Positions 36,755 to 46,197 of a stretch of 64,000 nt of DNA are shown in pieces. The position numbers were made by a program, and so were the translations under genes. Within the stretch, counting starts at the first letter, position 1. The number at the start of each line of letters is the position of its first letter. The DNA comes from Corynebacterium urealyticum DSM 7109 (GTDB taxonomy: Bacteria > Actinomycetota > Actinomycetes > Mycobacteriales > Mycobacteriaceae): NCBI RefSeq assembly GCF_000069945.1, contig NC_010545.1, forward strand, positions 806,001-870,000. Direction: 5' to 3'. Under the pieces are notes generated by a model. It ran no database searches and was not told the DNA's origin. It saw only the letters and a list, made by a program, of their open reading frames with translations.

Positions 36755-38476
36755 GTGAGCTTGTCCGACATCATCGAGCGGGGTCAGGCCAATGGGCTGG
36801 CTTCCCTCAAGCTGGCCGAGCTGCGGCAGGTTGCAGCGGCCCAGGGGCTTAAGGGAACGTCGAAACTGCGTAAAGGAGACCTCGTGGCAGCCATCGAGAA
36901 CGCCGGCAAGGGTGGCGGCGCTGTAGCAAGCGACCGGCCCGAACAGAAGGCCGAGAAGAAGGCTGAGCAGCGCAGCGAGCGCAACGAGCGCGGAGAAGGC
37001 AAGCAGGCCGACCGTCGCGATGAGCAGCAGGACGGACACGCATCCTCCAAGGAGCCAGAGAACAACTCCGGCCAGCAGGAGGAGCAGAACTCGGGCAACA
37101 ATGAGCGGGAGGATCGTCGCAACAACCGTCACAACGATGGCGGCGATAACCACCAGGGACGCCGGCGTCGTAACCGCCGCAACCGTCGCAACCGTCGTGG
37201 GGGAGACCGTGGCCACGACCGCAACAACGGGCACCGCCACAATGGTCACGGGGACGGCGGCAACCATGAGGATGGTGGCGAGAACCGCAAGGAGCAACAG
37301 GACCACAAGCCGGAGCCGCAGGAGGCCCCGGTCGCAGGCATCCTCGACTTCGCCGACGCCAACACCGCCTTCATTCGGACCACTGGCTACCACGCGGGAC
37401 CGACGGACGTGTACGTCCCGATCAACACGGTGCGCAAGTACGGTATGCGTCACGGTGACGCCATCGTCGGCACCATCCGTCCGAATGCAAAGCAGGGCGG
37501 TGGGCGCGGCCGCAACCGCCAGAAGTTCACCCCGCTGCACTCGGTAGAGACGGTCAACGGCCTTTCTCCGGAGCAGGCAGCGCAGCGTCCGGACTTCTCC
37601 AAGCTGACCCCGCTGTACCCGAACCAGCGACTGCGCCTGGAGACCACCCCGAAGGTGCTGACCACCCGCGTGATCGACCTGATCATGCCGATCGGTAAGG
37701 GGCAGCGCGCGCTCATCGTCTCCCCGCCGAAGGCTGGTAAGACCACCATCCTGCAGGACATCGCCAACGCGATCTCCACCAATAACCCGGAGTGCTACCT
37801 CATGGTCGTCCTCGTCGACGAGCGGCCGGAGGAGGTCACGGACATGCAGCGCAGCGTCAACGGCGAGGTCATCGCCTCGACGTTCGACCGCCCGCCGAAG
37901 GAGCACACCGCCGTCGCGGAGCTCGCGGTAGAGCGCGCGAAGCGCCTGGTCGAGCAGGGCAAGGATGTTGTTCTCCTGCTGGACTCCATCACCCGACTGG
38001 GCCGTGCGTACAACAACTCCTCGCCGGCCTCCGGGCGCATCCTGTCCGGTGGTGTGGACTCCAACGCCCTGTACCCGCCGAAGCGCTTCCTGGGTGCTGC
38101 GCGCAACATCGAGCACGGTGGCAGCCTGACCATCATCGCCACCGCCATGGTGGAGACCGGTTCCGCTGGTGACACGGTGATCTTCGAGGAGTTCAAGGGC
38201 ACGGGTAACGCCGAGCTGAAGCTGGACCGCAAGATCGCCGAGCGTCGCGTGTTCCCGGCTGTGGACGTCAACCCGTCCGGCACTCGTAAGGACGAGCTGC
38301 TGCTCGGCCCGGATGAGGCCCGCGTCATGCATAAGCTGCGTCGCATCCTCTCCGCCCTGGATCCGCAGGCCGCGATCGATCTGCTGATCAAGCAGCTGCG
38401 GAAGAACAAGACGAACCGCGACTTCATGATTCAGATCGCCAGCTCCGCCCCGCTTGCGGATGAAGAGGACGACTAG
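36755..38476 (+). CDS. rho: Transcription termination factor Rho
   Basis: A 573-residue hexameric RNA-dependent ATPase that ends transcription. The N-terminal domain (SLSDIIERGQANGLASLKLAELRQVA) is followed by a long hydrophilic insertion, about residues 50-190, rich in Asn, Arg, Asp and Gly with NRRNRRNRRGG repeats, typical of actinobacterial Rho and adding RNA affinity. The cold-shock-like RNA-binding region contains TTGYHAGPTDVYVP. The ATPase core has SPPKAGKTTI (Walker A), MVVLVDERPEEVTDM, VVLLLDSITRLGRAYN and SGGVDSNAL. I chose the GTG at 36755, with AAAGGAC upstream. The long leader before it suggests autoregulation. prfA follows after 62 bases. Confidence 0.95.
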   Translation: MSLSDIIERGQANGLASLKLAELRQVAAAQGLKGTSKLRKGDLVAAIENAGKGGGAVASDRPEQKAEKKAEQRSERNERGEGKQADRRDEQQDGHASSKEPENNSGQQEEQNSGNNEREDRRNNRHNDGGDNHQGRRRRNRRNRRNRRGGDRGHDRNNGHRHNGHGDGGNHEDGGENRKEQQDHKPEPQEAPVAGILDFADANTAFIRTTGYHAGPTDVYVPINTVRKYGMRHGDAIVGTIRPNAKQGGGRGRNRQKFTPLHSVETVNGLSPEQAAQRPDFSKLTPLYPNQRLRLETTPKVLTTRVIDLIMPIGKGQRALIVSPPKAGKTTILQDIANAISTNNPECYLMVVLVDERPEEVTDMQRSVNGEVIASTFDRPPKEHTAVAELAVERAKRLVEQGKDVVLLLDSITRLGRAYNNSSPASGRILSGGVDSNALYPPKRFLGAARNIEHGGSLTIIATAMVETGSAGDTVIFEEFKGTGNAELKLDRKIAERRVFPAVDVNPSGTRKDELLLGPDEARVMHKLRRILSALDPQAAIDLLIKQLRKNKTNRDFMIQIASSAPLADEEDD

Positions 38477-38493
38477 TCTGCACGCCAACCGGC

Positions 38494-38499
38494 TAGCAT
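38494..38499 (+). promoter_or_regulatory. Candidate -10 box TAGCAT for prfA
   Basis: TAGCAT lies 39 bases before the prfA ATG and just after the rho stop, so prfA-prmC may have its own promoter besides read-through. Confidence 0.4.
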
Positions 38500-38538
38500 T
38501 GACCAGTGGACCAGGACTATTAGGAAGAGACTAAAAGC

Positions 38539-39654
38539 ATGTCCAAGGCAGGCAAAGACTCGAGCAAGGATTCGGCGCTCGACCACACCCCGTCGGTGAT
38601 GGATGACATCCTCTCGGAGTACCAGGGGCTGGAAGCCCAGCTGGCGGACCCGGAGCTGCACAATGACCCGAAGGCGGCGCGCCGAGTCGGCAAGCGCTTC
38701 CAGGAGCTCCAGCCGGTGATTCAGACGTACGAGCGGCTGAACACCGCGCGGGAGGATCACGAGGCTGCGGCCGAAATGGCGAGCGAGGATGCGGAGTTCG
38801 CTGAGGAGGCCACCCGCCTGGAGGCGGAGATCGAGGAGCTGCAGGAAAAGCTCACCGACCTGCTCGCCCCGCGGGACCCCAAGAACGGCGACGACATCAT
38901 CATGGAGATCAAGTCCGGTGCCGGTGGCGAGGAGGCAGCCCTCTTCGCTGGCGAGTTGGCGCGCATGTACCAGCGCTACGCGGAGCGCCACGGCTTCGCC
39001 ACCGAGGTCCTGGGACTCAACGAGACCGACCTGGGCGGGGTCAAGGACATGACCATGTCCATCCGTTCCAAGCAGCCCTCCCGCGACGGCGCATGGGCCG
39101 ACTTCAAGTTCGAGGGCGGCGTCCACCGCGTGCAGCGCGTGCCTGTGACCGAGTCCCAGGGCCGCATCCAGACTTCCGCCGCCGGTGTGCTGGTCTACCC
39201 GGAGCCGGACGAAGTCGAGGACGTCGAGATCGACGAGAAGGACATCCGCGTGGACGTCTACCGTTCCTCCGGTAAGGGCGGCCAGGGCGTGAACACCACC
39301 GACTCCGCAGTCCGCATCACCCACCTGCCGACCGGCGTGGTCGTGACCTGTCAGAAGGAACGCTCCCAGATCCAGAACCGCGCCCGCGCGATGCAGGTGC
39401 TGGCTGCGCGCCTACAGCAGATGAAGGAAGAGGAAGCCGAGGCGGAAGCAGCCGAGGGGCGTGCCGCACAGATCCGCACCATGGATCGCTCCGAGCGCAT
39501 CCGCACCTATAACTTCCCGGAGTCCCGCGTCTCCGATCACCGCATCGGTTACAAGGCCAATAACCTGGATTCCGTGCTGGACGGGGACCTGGAGTCCCTC
39601 TTCGCGGCCCTGAAGGAAGCCGAGCGCATCGAGCGCCTCGAGGCCGAGTCCTAA
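38539..39654 (+). CDS. prfA: Peptide chain release factor 1
   Basis: A 371-residue class I release factor that reads UAA and UAG. The codon-recognition PxT motif is PVT in [13 protein letters not shown], which distinguishes it from RF2 (SPF). The catalytic GGQ is at residues 247-249 in [15 protein letters not shown]. The N-terminal 20 residues are a Lys/Ser/Asp-rich extension; an internal ATG at MDDILSEY gives the usual start, but the ATG at 38539 is kept as it is preceded by GGAAGAGAC. The stop TAA directly abuts the start of prmC, whose product methylates the Gln of GGQ. Confidence 0.94.
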   Translation: MSKAGKDSSKDSALDHTPSVMDDILSEYQGLEAQLADPELHNDPKAARRVGKRFQELQPVIQTYERLNTAREDHEAAAEMASEDAEFAEEATRLEAEIEELQEKLTDLLAPRDPKNGDDIIMEIKSGAGGEEAALFAGELARMYQRYAERHGFATEVLGLNETDLGGVKDMTMSIRSKQPSRDGAWADFKFEGGVHRVQRVPVTESQGRIQTSAAGVLVYPEPDEVEDVEIDEKDIRVDVYRSSGKGGQGVNTTDSAVRITHLPTGVVVTCQKERSQIQNRARAMQVLAARLQQMKEEEAEAEAAEGRAAQIRTMDRSERIRTYNFPESRVSDHRIGYKANNLDSVLDGDLESLFAALKEAERIERLEAES

Positions 39655-40653
39655 ATGGCCACCGTCAGCGAGGCGGTGCGCGCCGCTGCGCGGCAGTTTT
39701 CCGACGCCGGCCTGGCGTCTCCGCTCAACGACGCCCGCTGGCTCATGGCCTACGCCCTGGCCGGGGAGGGCAACGCAGACTCGCCGCGCACCCCGGCCGG
39801 GCTGACCGAGGTCTTCTCAGCCGGTGGCGACCCGGAACCAGCGATCTTCGCCGATTGGGTGATTCGCCGGGCACACCGCGAGCCTCTGCAACACATCGTG
39901 GGGGCCGCGCCCTTCTTCGGCTACGACCTCTTCAGCGATGCCCGTGGTTTCATCCCGCGACCGGAAACCGAGCTACTCACCGAGTACGCGTTGGGGCGGA
40001 TCCGTTCCTGGCTAGAGCGCGCAGCCGCCGAGCCAGACCTGCGCCCTGCAGACGGGATCGTGCGGATCGTGGATCTGTGCGCCGGCCCCGGCACCATCGG
40101 CCTGGCGCTGGCAGCGCAGCTCACCGAGTTCCTCCGCGGGCAGGCTACGGCTAGCTCCGCCGACTACCGCTGGCTGCGCACGGTTGAGGCGACCGGCATC
40201 GAGCTGGACCCGGCGGCCGTGGAGTTGGGCCAGGAGAATCTCGCCTATTTCCGCCGGGCAGGTCTGCTCGGCGAGCAGCTGGACGTCCGCCTCGTGGAGG
40301 GCGACGTCCGCGACCTGGAAGTTCTCGACACCCTGGGGCTTGCCGGTCGCGCCCAGCTCGTCGTGGCGAACCCGCCCTACGTTCCCCGCGGAAGCCGAAC
40401 GGACGTTGAGACGGGGGCCGACCCCGCGATCGCCGTGTTCTCCGGCGACGACGGCCTGGAGCTCATGCCCCACGTCGCCGCCGCGATTGTCCGCGCCGCT
40501 GCCCCCGGAGCACCGGTCGCCGTCGAACACGACGACGCCACCGGGGATCAGACCCGGGAGATCCTCATCGCAGCGGGCCTGAGCGACGTCGAAAAGAAAC
40601 AGGACTTTGCTGGCCGAGACCGCTTCGTCGTCGGGCAAGCGGCGTCAAAGTAG
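39655..40653 (+). CDS. prmC: Release factor glutamine methyltransferase PrmC
   Basis: A 332-residue SAM-dependent enzyme that methylates the GGQ glutamine of release factors. The N-terminal helical domain binds RF1; the SAM site has IVDLCAGPGTIGLALA; the catalytic NPPY is at residues 239-242; PRPETELL contacts the substrate loop. It is longer than the usual 280 residues because of small insertions (around 115-130 and 165-175). Its ATG is the base after the prfA stop, so translation is coupled, and RF1 and its modifying enzyme are made together. tsaC follows after 101 bases. Confidence 0.93.
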   Translation: MATVSEAVRAAARQFSDAGLASPLNDARWLMAYALAGEGNADSPRTPAGLTEVFSAGGDPEPAIFADWVIRRAHREPLQHIVGAAPFFGYDLFSDARGFIPRPETELLTEYALGRIRSWLERAAAEPDLRPADGIVRIVDLCAGPGTIGLALAAQLTEFLRGQATASSADYRWLRTVEATGIELDPAAVELGQENLAYFRRAGLLGEQLDVRLVEGDVRDLEVLDTLGLAGRAQLVVANPPYVPRGSRTDVETGADPAIAVFSGDDGLELMPHVAAAIVRAAAPGAPVAVEHDDATGDQTREILIAAGLSDVEKKQDFAGRDRFVVGQAASK

Positions 40654-40754
40654 GCACGCCAATAGCAGCCACCGCGCGGGCAGCACTGGGCGGGGCACTA
40701 CACTCTAGAAGAAGAGAACATCGCACAATTCCCAAGTAAGGGAGAAGGAAGCAC

Positions 40755-41414
40755 ATGGCCCAGCGAGTAGACGCGACAAACCCCGGAGACCGGGAAGGCG
40801 CCATCGTTACAGCGGAGAACGCGGTGAAGGGCGGCCGGTTGATCGTCATGCCGACGGACACGCTCTATGGCATCGGCTGCGATGCCTTCGATAACGCCGC
40901 CGTCGAGGCGCTGCTGCAGGCCAAGCACCGCGGCCCGGACATGCCGGTGCCCGTGCTGATCGGTTCTTGGGAGACCGTCGAGGGGCTGGTCGCGGAATTC
41001 AGTGCGCACCTGCGTCGACTGGTCGAGGCGTTTTGGCCCGGTGGGCTTTCCCTGGTCGTGCCGCAGGCTCCGAGCCTGCCGTGGAACCTGGGGGACACCC
41101 GTGGCACCGTGATGCTGCGGATGCCGAACCACCCGATCGCCATCGACCTGCTGCAACGCACGGGGCCGATGGCTGTCTCCAGCGCGAATGTCTCCGGCCA
41201 GCCGCCAGCCACCACCGTGGCAATGGCCGAGGATCAGCTCGGGGACTCCGTGGCGGTGTACCTGGACGGCGGGGAGGCGACCATCGGGGAGCCATCGACG
41301 ATCGTTGACCTGGCTGGCCACCGCCCACGCATCCTGCGCGAGGGCGCGATCAGCGCCGAGCAGATCGGCGAGGTGCTTCAGATGCCAGCCAGCGAGCTGC
41401 GCTCGAAGTCCTAA
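40755..41414 (+). CDS. Threonylcarbamoyl-AMP synthase (TsaC/Sua5/YrdC family)
   Basis: A 219-residue YrdC-fold protein that makes threonylcarbamoyl-AMP for the t6A modification of tRNAs reading ANN codons. Conserved stretches: RLIVMPTDTLYGIGCDA, KHRGPDMPVPVLI, FWPGGLSLVVP, RMPNHPIA, GPMAVSSANVSGQPPATT and PSTIVDL. The Sua5 C-terminal domain is absent, so it is the short form. GGGAGAAGGA lies 5-6 bases before the ATG. A TACACT -10 box is about 55 bases upstream. Its place between prmC and wecA is the usual actinobacterial order. Confidence 0.92.
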   Translation: MAQRVDATNPGDREGAIVTAENAVKGGRLIVMPTDTLYGIGCDAFDNAAVEALLQAKHRGPDMPVPVLIGSWETVEGLVAEFSAHLRRLVEAFWPGGLSLVVPQAPSLPWNLGDTRGTVMLRMPNHPIAIDLLQRTGPMAVSSANVSGQPPATTVAMAEDQLGDSVAVYLDGGEATIGEPSTIVDLAGHRPRILREGAISAEQIGEVLQMPASELRSKS

Positions 41415-41429
41415 AGGTGGGCTAGCGGG

Positions 41430-42611
41430 ATGCTTGTGGCTCAGGGACTCACGCCGGTGGCCGGTGCCGGCGTGCCGCTGCGCGAGCTGGCGCTCGTGCT
41501 GCTGGTCGGCTGCACCGTGACCTTCCTGACCACCGGTGGCGTCCGTTATCTCATGGTCCGCTACGGCACCATGGCGATGCCACGGGAGCGCGACGTGCAC
41601 ACGGTTCCCACGCCCCGCTTGGGTGGGGTGGGGATGTTTACCGGCGTGGTTTTCGCGATCGTCGCCGCAGCTCAACTACCCGCCTTGAATCGGGGCTTCC
41701 CGCCGGTGACTCCTGATATGACGGCGGTGCTGGCTTCAGCCTTCGTGATCGTCATCGTCGGTATTCTCGACGACCTGCGGGACATCGCCTGGTGGGTCAA
41801 GCTCGGTGGGCAGGTCGTGGGCGCGACGCTGATGAGCCTGCTGGGGTTGAGCTGGTATTTGATCTACTGGCCGGGTGGTGACGGAACCACCCTGATCCTC
41901 GACCAAGTCCAGTCCACAATCTTGACCGTCCTGCTCACGGTGACGATTATCAACGCGATGAACTTCGTCGACGGCTTGGACGGGCTGGCTGCTGGACTGG
42001 GCCTGATCGCAGCGGGAACTATCCTGATTTACTCGCTGACAATCCTGCACGATCAGGGTGGGGCAGTATCCGCGTATCCGCCGGCGATCATCTCGGCCGT
42101 GCTGGCCGGAGTGTGCATGGGCTTTTTGCCGCACAATTTTTCACCGGCGCGGATTTTCATGGGGGACTCTGGCTCGATGCTCATCGGCACGCTGCTCTCG
42201 GCCGCGTGCGTCTCGGCCTCCGGGCGCATTAACTTGTCGCTCTATGGTGTGGCGGACATGTTCGCGCTGTTGTCGCCGGTGATCGTGGTGTTGGCCGCGC
42301 TGTTCATCCCGCTGCTGGATCTTGTGCTCGCCGTGGTGCGACGCGTGGCAGCCGGCAAGAGCCCGTTCGCTCCGGATAAGAAGCACCTGCATCACCGGTT
42401 GCTGCGGTTGGGGCACACCCAAAAGCAGGTGGTGCTGGTGCTTTATACCTGGGTTGGGGTGGCGGCGTTCAGCGCGGTGGGCTCCACGGTCTTGCCGACG
42501 AACTTAACCGCCATCTTGGTCGGAGTGCTGCTGCTCGTGGCCGTGGTGAGCACGGCGATCCCATTGTGGAAATCTGGGGAAGTGGAAGATAGAGTAATCC
42601 GACGTGAGTGA
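41430..42611 (+). CDS. wecA: Polyprenyl-phosphate GlcNAc-1-phosphate transferase (WecA/Rfe family)
   Basis: A 393-residue integral membrane enzyme with about 11 helices. It transfers GlcNAc-1-phosphate to decaprenyl phosphate, the first step in linking arabinogalactan to peptidoglycan in corynebacteria and mycobacteria (family knowledge). Cytoplasmic motifs: GILDDLRD, NAMNFVDGLDGLAAG, FMGDSGSMLIG and HHRLLRLGHTQKQ (the HIHH-type loop). It differs from MraY by this last loop. AAAGGTGGG precedes the ATG. The last 8 bases overlap the AtpI-like gene, so the two are co-translated. Confidence 0.92.
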   Translation: MLVAQGLTPVAGAGVPLRELALVLLVGCTVTFLTTGGVRYLMVRYGTMAMPRERDVHTVPTPRLGGVGMFTGVVFAIVAAAQLPALNRGFPPVTPDMTAVLASAFVIVIVGILDDLRDIAWWVKLGGQVVGATLMSLLGLSWYLIYWPGGDGTTLILDQVQSTILTVLLTVTIINAMNFVDGLDGLAAGLGLIAAGTILIYSLTILHDQGGAVSAYPPAIISAVLAGVCMGFLPHNFSPARIFMGDSGSMLIGTLLSAACVSASGRINLSLYGVADMFALLSPVIVVLAALFIPLLDLVLAVVRRVAAGKSPFAPDKKHLHHRLLRLGHTQKQVVLVLYTWVGVAAFSAVGSTVLPTNLTAILVGVLLLVAVVSTAIPLWKSGEVEDRVIRRE

Positions 42612-43116
42612 AGATTTTGCAGGTCACCATGACCGTCAGCCAGACCAGCCCGGGGTAAGCGACCCTTTAGCTGCGCAGTCCCCGCTGCCTCCCGTTGAGG
42701 ACGACCCGGACGTCGGTGACTCCCGCCGTCCGCTGCTCCGTGCAGCCCGGGGTGGTCTCATCGCGCTGGCTGCTGTCACGGTGTTCTCCCTGGCCCTGTG
42801 GGGTGCGACGCGCGACCTTCCGGGAATCTATGGTGCGCTCATCGGCGCGGCGATTGGTGGCGGCTTCTTGCTGATGACCATCGGCGTGGTGTTGGTGACT
42901 GCCAATTCCTCCCCGCAGGTCACCCTGGGAGCCGTGCTGGGTTCCTGGCTTCTCAAGGCGGCGCTGCTGCTGGTTGTGTTGATCGTGATTAAGGACAAAA
43001 CCTTCTATGACAACACCGCACTCGGGGTGACTATCATTCTGGTGCTTGTTGCGATGCTCGGCTCGGAGATCATGGCAATTACCCGCACGAAGCTGATGTA
43101 TATCCCAGAAAAATAG
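42604..43116 (+). CDS. AtpI-like membrane protein upstream of the ATP synthase operon
   Basis: A 170-residue protein with a 40-residue hydrophilic N terminus and four membrane helices (GLIALAAVTVFSLALWGA, ALIGAAIGGGFLLMTIGVVLV, LLKAALLLVVLIVI, LGVTIILVLVAMLGSEIMAI). Its position directly before atpB and its size fit ATP synthase protein I, which helps assemble the c-ring and may move Mg2+ (family knowledge). Similarity to E. coli AtpI is weak, so the name rests mainly on context. The GTG at 42604 overlaps the wecA stop by 8 bases. Confidence 0.7.
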   Translation: MSEDFAGHHDRQPDQPGVSDPLAAQSPLPPVEDDPDVGDSRRPLLRAARGGLIALAAVTVFSLALWGATRDLPGIYGALIGAAIGGGFLLMTIGVVLVTANSSPQVTLGAVLGSWLLKAALLLVVLIVIKDKTFYDNTALGVTIILVLVAMLGSEIMAITRTKLMYIPEK

Positions 43117-43188
43117 GCCTCGGATCCAGCCGTCGGCAAGCACTGTAAGAGGGCTGTTCGGAACGGTAATCCGGCCCAACGGGAAAGA

Positions 43189-43233
43189 GCGAAACCCCGC
43201 AGGTGAATGTGATCACATCCTGCGGGGTTTCGC
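43189..43233 (+). terminator. Strong hairpin between atpI-like gene and atpB
   Basis: GCGAAACCCCGCAGG (43189-43203) pairs perfectly with CCTGCGGGGTTTCGC (43219-43233). The loop contains the palindrome ATGTGATCACAT. Only a weak T-rich tail follows. It probably ends the wecA transcript before the atp promoter. The 348-base gap 43117-43464 holds this hairpin, two candidate -10 boxes and no gene. Confidence 0.6.
43202..43217 (+). promoter_or_regulatory. Candidate GlxR (cAMP receptor) site upstream of atpB
   Basis: GGTGA-ATGTGA-TCACA matches TGTGA-N6-TCACA at 9 of 10 conserved positions. GlxR is the global cAMP-dependent regulator of corynebacteria and I recall it acting on atp genes. The site is inside the apical part of the hairpin. 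Confidence 0.45.
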
Positions 43234-43258
43234 TTATGGTTTCTTGGGGGGTTCCTGG

Positions 43259-43264
43259 TAGAGT
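43259..43264 (+). promoter_or_regulatory. Candidate -10 box TAGAGT of the atp operon
   Basis: TAGAGT fits the group consensus about 200 bases before atpB. A second candidate, TAATAC, is at 43367-43372. Which is used cannot be decided by eye. Confidence 0.35.
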
Positions 43265-43464
43265 CGTAGCGGGCCAACTGGGCTGCTGGGCGTTTTGCTA
43301 CCAAGGCAGCGTAATTCGGCACCGACCCACCCCTATGGACGTGCGACGGAGTCCTGGGGGGAGAGGTAATACTAAGAAATAGACCTCCATCGCACCGCCT
43401 AACTTTTCTAAAAGTTCACGCGGCCCAATCACGGGAGAGAACGCTGAGTGTAACAACCTTGGCA

Positions 43465-44265
43465 ATGAAGGGTGAGTTTCATCCCCCTTCATTGGAGCAC
43501 GAATTCTTCCCGGGGCAGGTGGATCCAAACCAGCTGTGGCTGACCGGTTTCGCGGGCGATATCTTCGCCCTCGACCGTCTCATGCTCGTGCGTATCCTGA
43601 TGATCGCCATCGTGGTGATCTTCTTCCTGATCGCTATGCGCAAGCCGAAGCTGGTTCCCCGCGGCATCCAGAACGTTGGCGAAATCGCTCTGGACTTCGT
43701 GCGGATCCACATCGCGGAGGAAATTCTAGGCAAGAAGGAAGGTCGCCGGTTCCTGCCGGTGATTGCGGCAATCTTCTTCACTGTCGTGGCTGCGAACCTG
43801 CCGACCCTCATCCCGTTCCTGAACATCTCCCCAAGCGCCCGTGTCGGCCTTCCGCTGGTACTGGCGCTTGTGGCATATGTGGTGTTTATCTACGCGGGTG
43901 TGAAGCGTTACGGGTTCGGTAAGTACATGAAGTCCTCGCTGGTCATCCCTGGCCTGCCGACCTTCATCCACTTCATTGTTGTACCGATCGAATTCTTCTC
44001 GACCTTCATCCTCCGTCCGGTAACCCTGACCATTCGTCTTATGGCCAACATGCTGGCCGGTCACATCATCCTCGTCATGCTTTTCAGTGCCACGAACTTC
44101 TTCTTCTGGCAGCTGAACGGCTGGTCGCTGGTGGCTGGCGGCACGATGGTCTTCGCGATCGCATTCTCGCTCTTCGAGCTCATGATCGTCTTCCTGCAGG
44201 CATACATCTTTGCCCTGCTGACGGCTGTGTACATCGAGCTGAGCTTACACGCGGACGCACACTAA
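43465..44265 (+). CDS. atpB: ATP synthase subunit a
   Basis: A 266-residue membrane protein of Fo that forms the two proton half-channels against the c-ring. The essential Arg lies in the helix VTLTIRLMANMLAGHIILV; IELSLHADAH is the C terminus. FFPGQVDPNQLWLTG near the start is typical of actinobacterial AtpB. I chose the ATG at 43465 (MKGEFHPPS); a TTG two codons earlier opens the same frame. No strong ribosome binding site is seen. It is first of eight genes in the usual order. Confidence 0.93.
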   Translation: MKGEFHPPSLEHEFFPGQVDPNQLWLTGFAGDIFALDRLMLVRILMIAIVVIFFLIAMRKPKLVPRGIQNVGEIALDFVRIHIAEEILGKKEGRRFLPVIAAIFFTVVAANLPTLIPFLNISPSARVGLPLVLALVAYVVFIYAGVKRYGFGKYMKSSLVIPGLPTFIHFIVVPIEFFSTFILRPVTLTIRLMANMLAGHIILVMLFSATNFFFWQLNGWSLVAGGTMVFAIAFSLFELMIVFLQAYIFALLTAVYIELSLHADAH

Positions 44266-44299
44266 CCCCGGTTAGTAACTCTGAAATCTGAACAACTGA

Positions 44300-44608
<309 letters not shown>

Positions 44609-44652
44609 GTCAGTCCGCTCAAGAAGCGGTCGGGGATTACTCGGGCTCGAAG

Positions 44653-44671
44653 GCTCCTCCCCGTGGGGAGC
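44653..44671 (+). other. Inverted repeat between atpE and atpF
   Basis: GCTCC (44653-44657) and GGAGC (44667-44671) flank TCCCCGTGG; alternative pairing is CTCCC with GGGAG. It might protect or process the mRNA so that more subunit c is made. No T-run follows at once. Confidence 0.35.
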
Positions 44672-44755
44672 TAGCGAACCGGCACCGATCGTGAGAAAAA
44701 GTTTTAAAAACTTAGGACTTTCAAGAACAACGCACTAAAGCGAAAGCTGGAGACT

Positions 44756-45316
44756 ATGACGAACACCTTTTTCTTGGCAGCTGAGACGCTGCCGTTGGAA
44801 GAGCCGATTAACCCGCTCATTCCACCGCTTTATGACATCGTCTGGTCCATTATCCCGTTTGCCGTCATCCTGTTTGTCTTCGCGAAGGTTGTCCTTCCGA
44901 AGTTCCAGGAAGTGCTGACTCAGCGTGAGGACAAAATCGAGGGTGGCATTCAGCGTGCCGAGGCTGCTAAGGCTGAGGCTCAGGAAGCCCTCGAGAAGTA
45001 CAACAAGCAGCTCGCAGAGGCACGCACCGAAGCGGCTCAGATCCGTGATGATGCTCGCTCCCAGGGGCAGAAGATCATCGCTGACATGAAGACGCAGGCA
45101 ACCGAGGAGTCCAACCGCATCGTTGAGGCTGGTAACAAGCAGCTGGAGGCCAACCGCGCTTCCGTCGTTGCTGACCTTCGCAAGGAGATGGGGGAGAACT
45201 CCATCAACCTGGCTGAGCGCCTGCTGGGCGAGCAGCTGAACGATGACGTCAAGCGTTCGGGCACCATCGACAACTTCCTCGCCGGGCTGGACAACGTCGG
45301 CACCGCTGGGAAGTGA
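44756..45316 (+). CDS. atpF: ATP synthase subunit b
   Basis: A 186-residue peripheral-stalk protein. One N-terminal membrane helix ([21 protein letters not shown]) is followed by a long charged coiled coil ([20 protein letters not shown] and on) that reaches to delta at the top of F1. Length is usual. GGAG lies before the ATG. The stop TGA overlaps a GTG of the next frame (GTGA), though I place the start of atpH at the ATG 9 bases later. Confidence 0.93.
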   Translation: MTNTFFLAAETLPLEEPINPLIPPLYDIVWSIIPFAVILFVFAKVVLPKFQEVLTQREDKIEGGIQRAEAAKAEAQEALEKYNKQLAEARTEAAQIRDDARSQGQKIIADMKTQATEESNRIVEAGNKQLEANRASVVADLRKEMGENSINLAERLLGEQLNDDVKRSGTIDNFLAGLDNVGTAGK

Positions 45317-45321
45317 TCGGT

Positions 45322-46140
45322 ATGCACGCAGCGAGCCGCGAGGCATTTGAGCGACTCATCAAGACCTTGGACCAGGGTCTAAAGGAGTCTGATAACGCAG
45401 TAGGCAACGGAGCAACGACCGGCACCGAGCTTTTCGATGTCGTCGACGTCCTGGATCAGGAGCGCAGCCTGCGCGTCGCAATGGTCGACGCCGCTGCAAC
45501 CCCGGAACAGCGTGTCGAACTCGTCAAGACCCTGCTGTCCGGCAAGGTCACGGCCTCTACTGAAGAGATCGTGTCCGCTGCGGTATCCCAAAACTGGTCA
45601 AACTCGCAGGACTTCCGGACTGGCCTGGAACGTCTCGGCCGCCGAGCACTTCTTCGTTCGGCTGAGGCTCAGGGTCAGCTCGAGCGCGTCGAGGAGGAGC
45701 TGTTCTCCCTCGCCCGCATCCTCGAGCGTGAGTCCGAGCTCGAGCTTCTGCTCTCCGATCGAGCAGCAGCTGTGGACGACCGCCGTGACCTTCTCGCGAA
45801 GGTTCTCTACGGCAAGGTTTCCTCGGTGACTGAAGCTCTGGCCCTGCAGGCAGTCGGTCGCGCCCGCAAGGCGCCGGTCGATCTGCTGGATGACCTGTGC
45901 CAGGAGGCAGCTTCTCTCAACGGCTACGAGGTTGCGCGTGTTACCAGCGCCGGCCCGCTGTCCGAGGAGCAGAAGGCAAGCCTCTCCGAGAAGTTGCACA
46001 AGATTTATGGTCGCAAGATTGCGGTTCACACTGAGGTTGACTCCAGCCTCCTCGGCGGTGCCGTAGTCCGGGTCGGCGACGAAGTGATCGACGGAAGCAC
46101 AGCTGGCAAGCTGGAGCGCATGCGTCGTTCCCTCGCATAA
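45322..46140 (+). CDS. atpH: ATP synthase subunit delta
   Basis: A 272-residue delta subunit that links the b stalk to the alpha subunits. The N-terminal part starts MHAASREAFERLIK, usual for actinobacteria; the conserved C-terminal stretch is KIAVHTEVDSSLLGGAVVRVGDEVIDGS. It is longer than the 180-residue E. coli subunit, as in other actinobacteria. I chose the ATG at 45322; a GTG at 45313 that overlaps the atpF stop would add three residues and is possible. atpA follows after 57 bases. Confidence 0.92.
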   Translation: MHAASREAFERLIKTLDQGLKESDNAVGNGATTGTELFDVVDVLDQERSLRVAMVDAAATPEQRVELVKTLLSGKVTASTEEIVSAAVSQNWSNSQDFRTGLERLGRRALLRSAEAQGQLERVEEELFSLARILERESELELLLSDRAAAVDDRRDLLAKVLYGKVSSVTEALALQAVGRARKAPVDLLDDLCQEAASLNGYEVARVTSAGPLSEEQKASLSEKLHKIYGRKIAVHTEVDSSLLGGAVVRVGDEVIDGSTAGKLERMRRSLA

Positions 46141-46197
46141 CGACCGACCAAGCGAGAACACGAATTGCTGGAACACGAAACCGAGAGCAGGAAAAAC

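Noticed and set aside
36950..37270. CRISPR-like or tandem repeats in rho and in the deaD tail
   Set aside because: The repeats are short codon-level repeats coding for Arg/Asn or Arg/Gly stretches, with no regular spacers. No CRISPR array was seen anywhere.
36701..38488. A 595-residue open frame on the minus strand opposite rho
   Set aside because: Antisense to rho. The apparent hydrophobic Val/Ala stretch is the reverse reading of the Asn/Arg repeats.
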